This document shows, piece by piece, positions 53,490 through 62,290 of a DNA stretch of 64,000 bases. The notes beneath the pieces are model-generated. The model saw only the letters and a program-made list of their open reading frames with translations. It did no database searches and was not told the DNA's origin. Position 1 is the stretch's first letter; each line of letters starts with the position of its first letter. The position numbers and the translations under genes were made by a program. The stretch comes from Sandarakinorhabdus sp. AAP62 (GTDB lineage: Bacteria; Pseudomonadota; Alphaproteobacteria; Sphingomonadales; Sphingomonadaceae). The stretch spans positions 186,001 to 250,000 of the forward strand of contig NZ_ANFY01000004.1 of the NCBI RefSeq assembly GCF_000331225.1. The letters are read 5' to 3'.

Positions 53490-54468
53490 ACATCTCGCCC
53501 GTTTCCTGTCCGAACATTGGGGGGAACCGGTCAGCATCAGCGGCCTCAAGCGTTTCCACGGCGGTTCGGCGCGGCAGACCTATCGCTTCGACGCGATTGG
53601 CGCCTCCGGCCGGCGTGAAGCATTGGTGCTGCGCCGCGATCCGCCGTCGAGCCTGATCGAGACGGACCGGCTGGCCGAATATCGCGCCATCCAATGTTTT
53701 GCCGGCAGCAATGTTCCTGTGCCGGAGCCCATTTTCTGCGACGAGGGACCGGACAGTTTCGGCTCCCCCGGTTTCCTGATGCGCGAAGTGCCGGGCGGGG
53801 CCGCCGCCGGCCTGCTCGAACCCGAACCTTATGGCGAGCACGCGGCCGCCATCGGCCAGCAATTCTTCACGGCACTGGGCCGCATCCACGCCGCCGATCC
53901 GGCGCGTGCTAGACTGCCAGCCATGGCCTCGGCCGATGCGGCCGCTGCCCGGCTGGCACACTGGAAAGCGGCGTTCGATGCCGATGCCTTCCGCCCGGAA
54001 CCGCTGCTCGATGCCGCCTTCCGCTGGCTGGCCGCCAATCTGCCGCCGCCGCCGGAATACATCAGCATCGTGCACGGCGACTATCGCTCCGGCAACTTCC
54101 TGCATGATGGGGCGGGAACGCTGCTGGCGGTGCTGGATTGGGAAATGGTCCATCCCGGTGACGCGCACGAGGATCTGGCCTGGGCCTGTGATCCCTTGTG
54201 GTCGAACTTTTCCGGCCGGCCCGCCGCCACGCTGCCGCTGGCCGAAGCCATTGCGACGTGGGAAGCCGCTTCCGGCTTGACGCTGAACCCGGAAAGCTGG
54301 CGCTGGTGGCGATTGTTTGCGCAGGTGCAGGGGCTGGTGATCTGGATCAGCGCTGCCCGCGAGATCATCGACGGCCGCAGCCATGATCCGGTGCTGATGT
54401 TTGCCGGCACCATCCCCTATCGCTTCCACTGTGTCACCCTGGCCCGCGCGTTGGAGGCCCTGACATGA
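53479..54468 (+). CDS. APH-family phosphotransferase
   Basis: A 329-residue kinase of the aminoglycoside phosphotransferase/choline kinase fold. The glycine loop is FHGGSARQTYRF, the catalytic loop IVHGDYRSGNFLHD with the essential aspartate and asparagine, and the metal-binding VLDWEMVHPGDAHEDLAW. I chose TTG 53479: AAGGAG lies ten bases upstream and it overlaps the previous stop. Such proteins beside CrtC/AttH-like and acyl-CoA genes seldom act on antibiotics; the substrate may be a lipid alcohol or acyl-CoA intermediate. Confidence 0.88.
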   Translation: MPAEHLARFLSEHWGEPVSISGLKRFHGGSARQTYRFDAIGASGRREALVLRRDPPSSLIETDRLAEYRAIQCFAGSNVPVPEPIFCDEGPDSFGSPGFLMREVPGGAAAGLLEPEPYGEHAAAIGQQFFTALGRIHAADPARARLPAMASADAAAARLAHWKAAFDADAFRPEPLLDAAFRWLAANLPPPPEYISIVHGDYRSGNFLHDGAGTLLAVLDWEMVHPGDAHEDLAWACDPLWSNFSGRPAATLPLAEAIATWEAASGLTLNPESWRWWRLFAQVQGLVIWISAAREIIDGRSHDPVLMFAGTIPYRFHCVTLARALEALT

Positions 54469-54845
54469 GCCTGCCGCTCCCCGCCTTGCTGACTGCGCTG
54501 GCCAATGCCCAGGCCAATGAAGTTGCGCCCGCTCTGCAGCTGCTCGGCCAACCAGCCGCGCCCGATGCCAATTATGCCGGCGGCACCGCGGCAACATCGG
54601 CGCTGATCCTGATGATCGCGGCGGCGGAAACGGCCGCCAGGCCGGCTCGGGAAGCCGCCTGTGCCGCAGCAGCGCGCGCGCTGATTGGCGGCGCTGCGGA
54701 TGGCCGCGACAGCCGAGCGGCGGCCCTGGGCGCCCTGCTGGCCCAGGGCGACAATCGGGCGCTGGCGCTGCTGAAAGCCGAAGCGGAAGCCGAATGGGCC
54801 GTGCTGGCCGGCCTGATGCTGCCGCCGCCGGTCGGGATCGAATAG
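54465..54845 (+). CDS. Small alanine-rich protein in the APH operon, function unknown
   Basis: I do not firmly recognise this 126-residue protein. It is mostly alanine-rich helix (AALILMIAAAETAARPAREAA-like runs) without signal peptide or charged membrane borders, so it is likely soluble. Its ATG overlaps the kinase stop by four bases. In other bacteria a small DUF6285-type protein often sits next to this kinase type; this could be a remote member, but I cannot show it. Confidence 0.55.
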   Translation: MSLPLPALLTALANAQANEVAPALQLLGQPAAPDANYAGGTAATSALILMIAAAETAARPAREAACAAAARALIGGAADGRDSRAAALGALLAQGDNRALALLKAEAEAEWAVLAGLMLPPPVGIE

Positions 54846-54893
54846 GGGCAGAAACAGCTTCCCCTGCCGGAGGCTTTCGCGCACGATAGGGCC

Positions 54894-57485
54894 ATGCTTG
54901 ACGCCCGAACCACCCCGTCGCTCGCCGAAGTGCGCCTGTCGGAATATCGCGCGCCGGACTGGCTGGTGCCCGACGTGCAACTGGATTTCCGGCTTGATCC
55001 GGTGCGCACCGTGGTCAGGGCGCGGCTGACGGTGCAGCGCAACGGCCCGCACGATCGGCCGCTGGTGCTGGATGGCCATGCGCTGGAAACCACGTCGATC
55101 CACATCGATGGTCAGGCCGTTGCCGCCCGGCCCAATGGTGACACGCTCAGCCTTGCCATCTCTGGCGATACGGCGGTGGTGGAAACCGAAGTCGTCATCC
55201 ATCCGCAGCGCAACACAAGGCTGATGGGGCTCTATGCCAGCGAAGGTCGGCTGGTCACGCAGTGCGAGGCGGAAGGCTTCCGTTCCATCACCTGGTTCCC
55301 CGATCGGCCGGATGTGCTCTCCCGCTATGCGGTGCGGCTGGAGGCGGACAAGGCGCAATTTCCGGTGCTGTTGTCCAACGGTGATCGCGGCGCGGCGCAG
55401 GATCTGCCCGGCGGCCGCCACGACATCAGCTGGACCGATCCCTGGCCCAAGCCTGCCTATCTGTTCGCGCTGGTCGCCGGGCAGTTGAGCGCGCTGGAGG
55501 ATGAATTCGTCACCGCCAGTGGCCGCCATGTGAAGCTCGCCATCTGGACGGCGGCGAGCGATGTCTCGCGCTGCGCCCATGCCATGGCGGCGCTGAAGGC
55601 CAGCATGGACTGGGATGAGCGGGTGTATGGCCGCGAATATGATCTGGATGAATTCAACATCGTGGCGGTGGCCGATTTCAACGCCGGCGCGATGGAGAAC
55701 AAGGGCCTCAACATCTTCAATTCGAAATATATTCTGGCCGACACCGAAACTGCCACCGATCAGGATTTCGATGCCGTGGCCGGCGTGGTGGCGCATGAAT
55801 ATTTCCACAACTGGACCGGCAATCGCGTCACCTGCCGCGACTGGTTCCAGCTCAGTCTGAAGGAAGGCCTCACCGTCTTCCGCGATCAGCAGTTCAGTGC
55901 CGATCAGGGCAGCGCGGCCGTGCGACGGATCGATGATGTGCGGGCGCTGCGCGCCGTGCAGTTCCCCGAAGATGCCGGGCCGCTGGCGCACCCGATCCGC
56001 CCGGATCATTATGTCGAGATCGCCAATTTCTACACCGCGACCATCTACAACAAGGGCGCCGAGGTGATCCGCATGCTGCACACGCTGCTGGGGGCCGAAG
56101 GTTTCCGGCGCGGTGCGGACCTGTATTTCGAGCGTCACGATGGCCAGGCCGTCACCTGCGAGGATTGGGTGAAGGCGATGGAAGACGCCAATGGCATCGA
56201 TCTTGGCCAGTTCCGCCGCTGGTATGAACAGGCCGGCACACCGCGCGTGGCCGTCGATCTGCGGCAGGAAGGCAGCAAGCTGGAGGTGACGCTGCGCCAG
56301 TCGCTGGCGGCCACACCGGGCCAGCCGCACAAGCAGATGCTGCACATGCCGTTCCGCCTGGCGCTGATCGGCCGCCACAGCGGGGGCCGTGTCGGTGAGG
56401 AGCTGGTGGTGCAGCTGAAGGAAGCGGTGACCCACATCACCTTCGACACGGTGGCGGAACCCGTGCTGCCCAGCCTCAACCGCGGTTTTTCCGCGCCGGT
56501 GGTGGTGGAGGCCGAAACCGCGCGGGCTGATCTGGCTTTTCTGGCGGCCCATGATGACGATCCGTTCGCGCGTTGGGAGGCTTTCCAGCGCTTGGCCCTT
56601 TCGGTGCTGTCCACCGACGACAGCCCGGCAGAACTGGTGGAGGCGGTGCGCAATACGCTGCTCGATGGCGGTCTGGACGCCGCCTTCAAGGGCGAAGCCG
56701 TGCTGTTGCCGACCGAGGCGTTCATTGGCGATGCCGCTGCGCTGGTGGAAGTGGAAGCCATCCATCGCCGCCGCGATGCTGCCCGCCTCGCCATTGCGCA
56801 GGGTCTGGAAGCAATCTGGTGGGACACCTACCGCCAGTGCCAGTCGGCGCTGGCGGCCGATCCGGCAGCGCTCACGCCCGAAGCCAAGGGCGCGCGCCGG
56901 CTGGCCAATGTCGCGCTGGGCTATCTGGTCAGCGCCGGTTCGGACGCGGCGTTTGCGGCCGCCCGCCAGCAATATGATGCGGCCGCCACCATGACCGATC
57001 GCATGGGCGCGATGACGGCGCTGGTGAACAGCAGCAATCAGGCCTTGGCACCCGAGCGCGAGGCGGTGCTGGCCGATTTCCACCAGCGCTTTGCCAGCAA
57101 TCCCGACGTGATCGACAAATGGTTCAGCGTGCAGGCACTGGCCAACCGGCCCGATGTGCTGGACAATGTGAAGGCGCTGATCGGCCACCGCGATTTCACC
57201 ATCGTCAATCCCAACCGGTTGCGCAGCCTGATCGGCGCCTTTGCTGCCAATCAACGCTGGTTCCACAACGAAGATGGCGCCGGCTATCGCCTGCTCGCCG
57301 ATCAGCTGATCGCGGTTGACCGCATCAATCCGCAAAGCGCTGCCCGGCTGGCGGTGCCGCTGGGCCGCTGGCGCCGCTTCGATGCCGCCCGCAGCGCCCT
57401 GATGCGCGGTGAACTGGAACGCATCGTCGGCACCACCGGCATGTCGAAGGACGTGCTGGAGATGGCGTCACGGGCATTGGCGTGA
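54894..57485 (+). CDS. pepN: PepN, aminopeptidase N
   Basis: An 863-residue M1 zinc aminopeptidase that frees N-terminal residues from peptides in the cytoplasm. The substrate loop is FNAGAMENKGLN, the zinc site HEYFHNWTGNR with the third ligand in SLKEGLTVFRDQQFS, and SITWFPDRPDVLSRY is the PepN-type N-terminal segment. The C-terminal helical domain is complete, and length matches E. coli PepN. The stop overlaps the next gene's GTG start. Confidence 0.96.
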   Translation: MLDARTTPSLAEVRLSEYRAPDWLVPDVQLDFRLDPVRTVVRARLTVQRNGPHDRPLVLDGHALETTSIHIDGQAVAARPNGDTLSLAISGDTAVVETEVVIHPQRNTRLMGLYASEGRLVTQCEAEGFRSITWFPDRPDVLSRYAVRLEADKAQFPVLLSNGDRGAAQDLPGGRHDISWTDPWPKPAYLFALVAGQLSALEDEFVTASGRHVKLAIWTAASDVSRCAHAMAALKASMDWDERVYGREYDLDEFNIVAVADFNAGAMENKGLNIFNSKYILADTETATDQDFDAVAGVVAHEYFHNWTGNRVTCRDWFQLSLKEGLTVFRDQQFSADQGSAAVRRIDDVRALRAVQFPEDAGPLAHPIRPDHYVEIANFYTATIYNKGAEVIRMLHTLLGAEGFRRGADLYFERHDGQAVTCEDWVKAMEDANGIDLGQFRRWYEQAGTPRVAVDLRQEGSKLEVTLRQSLAATPGQPHKQMLHMPFRLALIGRHSGGRVGEELVVQLKEAVTHITFDTVAEPVLPSLNRGFSAPVVVEAETARADLAFLAAHDDDPFARWEAFQRLALSVLSTDDSPAELVEAVRNTLLDGGLDAAFKGEAVLLPTEAFIGDAAALVEVEAIHRRRDAARLAIAQGLEAIWWDTYRQCQSALAADPAALTPEAKGARRLANVALGYLVSAGSDAAFAAARQQYDAAATMTDRMGAMTALVNSSNQALAPEREAVLADFHQRFASNPDVIDKWFSVQALANRPDVLDNVKALIGHRDFTIVNPNRLRSLIGAFAANQRWFHNEDGAGYRLLADQLIAVDRINPQSAARLAVPLGRWRRFDAARSALMRGELERIVGTTGMSKDVLEMASRALA

Positions 57486-58420
57486 GCCTCGCAGAGCCGC
57501 CGCTGCCGCTGTTCTATCACCCCGATTATGCGCCGCCGCTGCCGCCGGGGCACCGTTTCCCGATGAGCAAATATGCGCTGCTGTTGCCGGCGCTGGCGGC
57601 GGCGCGGCAGGGCGTGCAAACGCTCGATCCCGACTTGATGCCGGTGGAATGGCTGCACGAAGTGCATGATCCGGGCTATATCGATGCCGTGCTCGCCGCC
57701 AGCGTGCCCCCCGACGTGGAGCGCCGCATCGGCCTGCCCGTCACGCCGGCCGTAGCCCGCCGCACCCGGCTGGTGGCCGGCGGCACGCACGCGGCGGCCT
57801 TGCATGCACTCGCTCACGGCTGGGCCGCCAACGGCGCCGGCGGCAGCCATCATGCCGGGCCGGACGGCGGTGCCGGCTATTGCGTCACCAATGATCTCGC
57901 CATTGCTGCCAACCGGTTGGTGGCCGAAGGCCAGGCACGCTGCATCCTGATCGTCGATTGCGACGTGCACCAGGGCGATGGCACGGCCCGCATCATGGCG
58001 GGTCGCGACGACATCATCACGCTGTCCATCCATGCCGAAAAGAATTTCCCGGTGCGCAAGGCGCGCTCCACCCATGATATCGGCCTGCCCGATGGCACCG
58101 GCGATGCGGATTATCTGGCGGCGCTGGAACCGGCGCTCAGCGCGCTGCTCGCCCGGCATCGGCCGGGGCTGGTGCTGCATCAGGCCGGCGTCGATCCGCA
58201 CAAGGATGACAGGCTCGGCCGGCTGGCACTGACCGATGATGGCCTTGTTGCCCGCGAGGTGCTGGTGGCGCGGCTTGCAGCGCGGGCCGGGGCCGCGCTG
58301 GCGGTCACGTTGGGCGGCGGCTATGCCAATGATCCAGCCGATGTCGCCCGCCGCCATGCGCTGGCGCTGCGAGCCAGCTGGCAGGCATGGCGCACCGCTG
58401 CGAGGGATGCGGCCGCCTGA
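57482..58420 (+). CDS. Histone-deacetylase-family hydrolase
   Basis: A 312-residue arginase/deacetylase-fold enzyme. GGSHHAGPDGGAGYCVTNDLAIA holds the two charge-relay histidines, IVDCDVHQGDGTA the zinc-binding D-x-H, and QAGVDPHKDDRLG the third ligand and the catalytic aspartate region. It should remove acetyl groups from lysines, polyamines or similar amides. GTG 57482 overlaps the pepN stop (GTGA), so the peptidase and deacetylase are coupled. Bacterial relatives are often called acetoin-utilisation-like; the true substrate is unknown. Confidence 0.9.
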   Translation: MSLAEPPLPLFYHPDYAPPLPPGHRFPMSKYALLLPALAAARQGVQTLDPDLMPVEWLHEVHDPGYIDAVLAASVPPDVERRIGLPVTPAVARRTRLVAGGTHAAALHALAHGWAANGAGGSHHAGPDGGAGYCVTNDLAIAANRLVAEGQARCILIVDCDVHQGDGTARIMAGRDDIITLSIHAEKNFPVRKARSTHDIGLPDGTGDADYLAALEPALSALLARHRPGLVLHQAGVDPHKDDRLGRLALTDDGLVAREVLVARLAARAGAALAVTLGGGYANDPADVARRHALALRASWQAWRTAARDAAA

Positions 58421-58435
58421 CCGCGTAAGGCCGAT

Positions 58436-59020
58436 GTGAAGATGGAAGCACCCGCGCCCGGATCAGCTCCCCCCGCCGCCACCCTGGCGACGGTGCTGAT
58501 GCTGCGTGTGGCGGATGGTGACGGCGCTGCCTTCACCCAGTTGGTGCGCCTGCTCGAACGCCCGGCGCTGGCGCTGGCGTTTCGCACGCTGAATGACCGG
58601 GCCGGGGCCGAAGACGTCTGCCAGCAGGCCTTTGCACGGCTGTGGACGCACGGCCCCCGCTTCGATCCGGCGCGCGGTTCGGCCGAGGCCTGGTTCCGCC
58701 GCATCCTCGTCAATCTCTGCCTCGATCGCCGCCGTGCCCTTCGCCCGGTGCAGCCGCTCGATGCCGCTGCCGAACTGGCCGATCACCGCCCCGATCCCGA
58801 AGCCGCCGCCATCCGCGCCGATGGCCATGCCCGGCTGGAAATGGCGATGGCCCGGCTCAATCCGCGCCAGCGGCTGGCGCTCAGCCTGTTTCACGGCGAC
58901 GGGCTCAGCATGGCCGAAATCGCCGATCAGATGGACACCACCGCCAAGGCTGTCGAGGGATTGCTTGGCCGCGCCCGTAATGAACTTAGAACCCTGATGA
59001 ACGAAAGCCCAATCTCGTGA
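58436..59020 (+). CDS. ECF-type RNA polymerase sigma factor
   Basis: A 194-residue extracytoplasmic-function sigma factor. Region 2 is AFRTLNDRAGAEDVCQQAFARLW with the core-binding helix, followed by WFRRILVNLCLDRRR; region 4 is LNPRQRLALSLFHGDGLSMAEIADQMDTTAKAVEGLLGRAR. GTG 58436 has TAAGG five bases upstream; ATG 58442 is possible. Its stop overlaps the next gene (GTGA). With the two genes that follow, it forms a sigma, anti-sigma, periplasmic sensor unit. Confidence 0.92.
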   Translation: MKMEAPAPGSAPPAATLATVLMLRVADGDGAAFTQLVRLLERPALALAFRTLNDRAGAEDVCQQAFARLWTHGPRFDPARGSAEAWFRRILVNLCLDRRRALRPVQPLDAAAELADHRPDPEAAAIRADGHARLEMAMARLNPRQRLALSLFHGDGLSMAEIADQMDTTAKAVEGLLGRARNELRTLMNESPIS

Positions 59021-59358
59021 CCGCCGCCCAACCCCCCGAAACCGAACTGGATGTGCTGCTTGCCCAATGGGCGGCGGCTCCGGTCGCGGGCGCGTCCGTT
59101 GATGTGGCCGCCATCCTGACGCTGCCGCAGCACCGCGAAGCACCGCGCCGTGCAGGCGCCGTGTGGCGCCCGGCACTGATGGCCGCCAGCCTGGCGCTGA
59201 TGGTCGCCCTTGGTGGCTGGCTGGGCCTGTCTGATCGTTTTGCGTCCCCCCCAACGCAGATTGCTGCTGCCACGCCGTCGGCCGAGGCAGCAGCGGGCGA
59301 GGCCGAAGCCTTTGCCCTGGTATTCACGCCGACGGCTGCCGAGGAAGACCTGATATGA
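59017..59358 (+). CDS. Probable membrane anti-sigma factor
   Basis: A 113-residue protein with a short cytoplasmic N-terminus (about 50 residues), one membrane helix (VWRPALMAASLALMVALGGW) and a short periplasmic tail. This is the shape of CnrY/NccY-type anti-sigma factors; no zinc-binding ZAS motif is present. It overlaps both neighbours by four bases, so it should be made in step with the sigma factor. It likely holds the sigma at the membrane until the sensor releases it. Confidence 0.75.
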   Translation: MTAAQPPETELDVLLAQWAAAPVAGASVDVAAILTLPQHREAPRRAGAVWRPALMAASLALMVALGGWLGLSDRFASPPTQIAAATPSAEAAAGEAEAFALVFTPTAAEEDLI

Positions 59359-59915
59359 CCCCCAAGACGCTGCTGCTGGCGGCGCTTATTGCTGCCGCCC
59401 CCGCCTTTGCCCAATCGGCGTCCCCCGCGCCGCCAGCGCCGCCCCAGATGGGCCATCATGCCGGCCAGAAGGGCCCGCATGGCATGGAACGCGGCATGGC
59501 CATGGGCGCCCGTATGTTCCCGTCCATGAGCGAGGCGGGACGCAAGACCATGCACGACGCCATGATGGCGGGCGGCAATCGCCGTGACGAACGCCAGAAG
59601 GTGGAAGTCGCGCGTGAGAAGATGCTGGCGGCGCTGGAGGCCGATCGTTTCGATGCCGCCGCCGTGAAGCGGGCCATGGACGAGGAACGTGCGCTTTCCG
59701 ACGCCAGCCGTCAGCAGCGCCAGGCGGCGATGCTCGCGGCCTTCCAGAAGCTCAGCCCCGAAGACCGCAAGGCCTTCGTGACCGACAGCCGTGCCATGAA
59801 GACCCGCATGCAGGGCCGCATGGAAGGCTGGCGCGATCGGATGCGCAGCCGCATGCAGATGCGCCATCAGGGCCAGCCGCCGGCGCCTCCGGCACCGCCA
59901 CAACCGGAAATCTGA
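59355..59915 (+). CDS. Periplasmic Spy/CnrX-like metal or envelope-stress sensor
   Basis: A 186-residue exported protein (signal peptide MTPKTLLLAALIAAAPAFAQ) that is almost all helix. A His/Met-rich stretch near residue 35 (GHHAGQKGPHGMERGMAMG) could bind metal, and an LSPEDRKAFV motif in the third helix is like the Spy/CpxP LTxxQ-type repeats. The proline-rich tail may be unstructured. Coupled by ATGA to the anti-sigma gene. It probably senses metal or unfolded protein in the periplasm and controls the anti-sigma factor. Confidence 0.78.
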   Translation: MTPKTLLLAALIAAAPAFAQSASPAPPAPPQMGHHAGQKGPHGMERGMAMGARMFPSMSEAGRKTMHDAMMAGGNRRDERQKVEVAREKMLAALEADRFDAAAVKRAMDEERALSDASRQQRQAAMLAAFQKLSPEDRKAFVTDSRAMKTRMQGRMEGWRDRMRSRMQMRHQGQPPAPPAPPQPEI

Positions 59916-59948
59916 ACTTCGCAATCTGGACGGGCGCTTGCCCGAAAC

Positions 59949-60830
59949 TCAGGCCCGCCAGCCCGTCTGGCGGGCCACTTCGTTCCAGGTGAGTTCGGCC
60001 AGTCGCCGCACGACGGGCCCAGTGGTCCCGCTGCCCACCTTCTGTCCGTCGATGCGCACCACCGGCAGGATCGGCGACGTGGTGGAGGTGAGGAAGGCCT
60101 CATCGGCTGCCAGGGCTTCGGCCAGCGTGAACGGCCGTTCCTCCACTTGCAATTGCGCCGCGCGCGCCAGCCGGATCAGGCTGTCCCGCGCGATGCCGGG
60201 CAGGATCGCCGTGCCGGTGGGGTGGGTGATGATGCGGCCGTCCTTCACGATCCAGGCGTTGGTGCTGCTGCCCTCGCGCACGATCCCGCCATCGGCCACC
60301 AGCCAGGCTTCGAACGCGCTGGCATCCTTGGCGGCCTGCTTGGCCAGCACATTGGCGAGCAGGCCGGTGGTCTTGATGTCGACCCGGCCCCAGCGATTGT
60401 CGGGCTGGGTGATGACGCTGATGCCGGTTTCGAGTTGCCTGATGCGCTGGGCGAAATCGAACCGCCGCACGGTCATAACAAGATTTGGCATGACCAGATT
60501 GGCCGGCGCCGCGCCCGGAAAGGCGTGATCGCGCTTCGCCGTCCCACGGCTCACCTGGATGTAGATGATGCACTCGGCAAAGCCATTGGCCGCGATCAGC
60601 CGCCGCGCCTGCAGGGTGAGCGGGCCATCGGCAATATCGAGCATGATGCCAAGTTCAGCGAGATTGCGGCGCAGGCGGGCACAATGGGGCTGCCAATCGA
60701 GGATGCGCCGGTTCATCACCGCGCACACTTCATACACGGCATCGCCGAACTGGGTGCCGCGATCCTCGATATGCAGCGTGGCATCAGCCAGCGGCAGGAT
60801 GCGCCCGTTGACATAGGCCAGTTGCGGCAT
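59949..60830 (-). CDS. dat: D-amino-acid transaminase (class IV)
   Basis: A 293-residue fold-type IV PLP enzyme that makes D-glutamate or D-alanine for the cell wall, or a close aminotransferase. VNGRILPLADATLHIEDRG and FGDAVYEVC begin the fold; K153 in RVDIKTTGLLANVLAKQ binds PLP; and VREGSSTNAWIV is the conserved PLP/phosphate strand. It is more like the D-alanine transaminase branch than IlvE, as the arginine-rich IlvE end is missing. Lone gene on the minus strand. Confidence 0.88.
   Translation of the reverse strand: MPQLAYVNGRILPLADATLHIEDRGTQFGDAVYEVCAVMNRRILDWQPHCARLRRNLAELGIMLDIADGPLTLQARRLIAANGFAECIIYIQVSRGTAKRDHAFPGAAPANLVMPNLVMTVRRFDFAQRIRQLETGISVITQPDNRWGRVDIKTTGLLANVLAKQAAKDASAFEAWLVADGGIVREGSSTNAWIVKDGRIITHPTGTAILPGIARDSLIRLARAAQLQVEERPFTLAEALAADEAFLTSTTSPILPVVRIDGQKVGSGTTGPVVRRLAELTWNEVARQTGWRA
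59952..59976 (-). terminator. Hairpin in the last codons of dat
   Basis: Perfect 10-bp arms 59952-59961 and 59967-59976, loop of five, end exactly at the base before the dat stop codon. The minus-strand sequence after the stem is TGAGTTTC. It can end dat transcription while still encoding the C-terminus, like the hairpin at 3734-3764. Confidence 0.45.
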
Positions 60831-60907
60831 GGTGTTGCGTCCTCTTTCCTCTGTGCGAAGGAGCGTCTAGCGGCTGGCCCTCCTGATTGTCGAGAGAGAG
60901 CTGCCCC

Positions 60908-62290
60908 ATGGCCACCCAGCTTGCCTGGTTCCGCAACGATCTGCGCCTCGCGGATCACGCCGCCCTGATCGCCGCGGCGGCGCGCGGGCCAGTGGCGGCG
61001 CTGTTTGTGCTGGATGATGAGACCCCTGGCGCATGGCGGGTGGGGGCGGCACAGCGCTGGTGGCTGCATCACAGCCTTGCCCGCCTTGGCCGCAGCATCG
61101 CCGAGGGTGGCGGCCGGCTGATCCTGCGCCGCGGCCGGGCCGGGCCGATCGTGCGGGCCGTGGCGGCCGAACTGGGGGCCGACGTTCATGCGCTCCTCCA
61201 TCACGAACCGTGGGCGGCGGTGCAAGTGGCGGAAGCCGGCGCGGTGATCCCGCACCTGGGCGTCACACTGGCACCGCCGGAAAGCGTGCTGAGCGGCACT
61301 GGCGGGCGCTATCGCATCTTCACGCCATGGTGGAAGAAGTTGCTGGAACAGATGCCGCCGCCGCGCCCGCGCCCGGTGCCTGATCTGCGCTGGGCGGATG
61401 TGGGCAGCATCGCCAGCGATGATCTCAGCCAATGGGGCCTGTTGCCGACAGCGCCGGACTGGTCGGGCGGGTTCTCGCAGTGGCAGCCTGGCGAAGCCGG
61501 GGCCGCCGCGCGCCTGGCCGATTTTGCGCGCCGTGCTGCCCGCTACGAGACCGCGCGCAACCTGCCTTCCGTGGAAGGCACCTCGCGCCTTTCGCCGCAT
61601 CTGGCGCTGGGTGAAGTCTCCCCCAACACCGCCTGGCACGTGATCGCCGATGCGGTGGGCGAGACCGTTGCCGAACCCTATCTGCGCGAACTGGGCTGGC
61701 GCGATTTTGCCGCCAACATCATCGATCAATTCCCCGATCACGGCGACGCGCCCAACCGTGAAGCCTTCAATCGCTTTCCATTCATCGATGATCCTGTGGG
61801 CCTCACCGCCTGGCAGCACGGCCAGACCGGCTATCCCATTGTTGATGCCGGCATGCGGCAGCTGTGGACCACGGGTTGGATGCACAACCGGGTGCGGATG
61901 ATCACCGCCAGCTTTCTGGTGAAGCACCAACTGATCGACTGGCGCCACGGCGAACGCTGGTTCTGGGATTGCCTGGTCGATGCTGATTACGGCAGCAACG
62001 CGCAAGGGTGGCAGTGGGTGATGGGATCGGGCGTCGATTCATCGCCATTCAACCGCATATTCGCGCCGGTGGGGCAGAGCGCCAAGTTCGACGCTGCGGC
62101 CTATATCCGCCGCTGGGTGCCGGAACTGGCGCAGCTGCCCGACGACGCCATTCACGCGCCGTGGGAGGCTGGCGTGGCACTGATCCGCGCCGGTGTGAAG
62201 CTGGGCCGGGATTATCCCCAGCCGATCGTGAACCATGAAGCGGCGCGGGCGCGGGCGCTGGCGGCATGGGCGCAGGTCAAGAACGCCTAG
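60908..62290 (+). CDS. phrB: Deoxyribodipyrimidine photolyase
   Basis: A 460-residue flavoenzyme that repairs UV pyrimidine dimers with light. The N-terminal antenna domain starts LAWFRNDLRLADHAAL; the FAD domain has EGTSRLSPHLALGEVSP, ELGWRDFAANII, PIVDAGMRQLWTTGWMHNR and the DADYGSNAQGWQWVMGSGVD stretch, including the tryptophans of the electron path. ATG 60908 was preferred to an upstream TTG. The end overlaps the converging permease gene by four bases. Confidence 0.95.
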   Translation: MATQLAWFRNDLRLADHAALIAAAARGPVAALFVLDDETPGAWRVGAAQRWWLHHSLARLGRSIAEGGGRLILRRGRAGPIVRAVAAELGADVHALLHHEPWAAVQVAEAGAVIPHLGVTLAPPESVLSGTGGRYRIFTPWWKKLLEQMPPPRPRPVPDLRWADVGSIASDDLSQWGLLPTAPDWSGGFSQWQPGEAGAAARLADFARRAARYETARNLPSVEGTSRLSPHLALGEVSPNTAWHVIADAVGETVAEPYLRELGWRDFAANIIDQFPDHGDAPNREAFNRFPFIDDPVGLTAWQHGQTGYPIVDAGMRQLWTTGWMHNRVRMITASFLVKHQLIDWRHGERWFWDCLVDADYGSNAQGWQWVMGSGVDSSPFNRIFAPVGQSAKFDAAAYIRRWVPELAQLPDDAIHAPWEAGVALIRAGVKLGRDYPQPIVNHEAARARALAAWAQVKNA

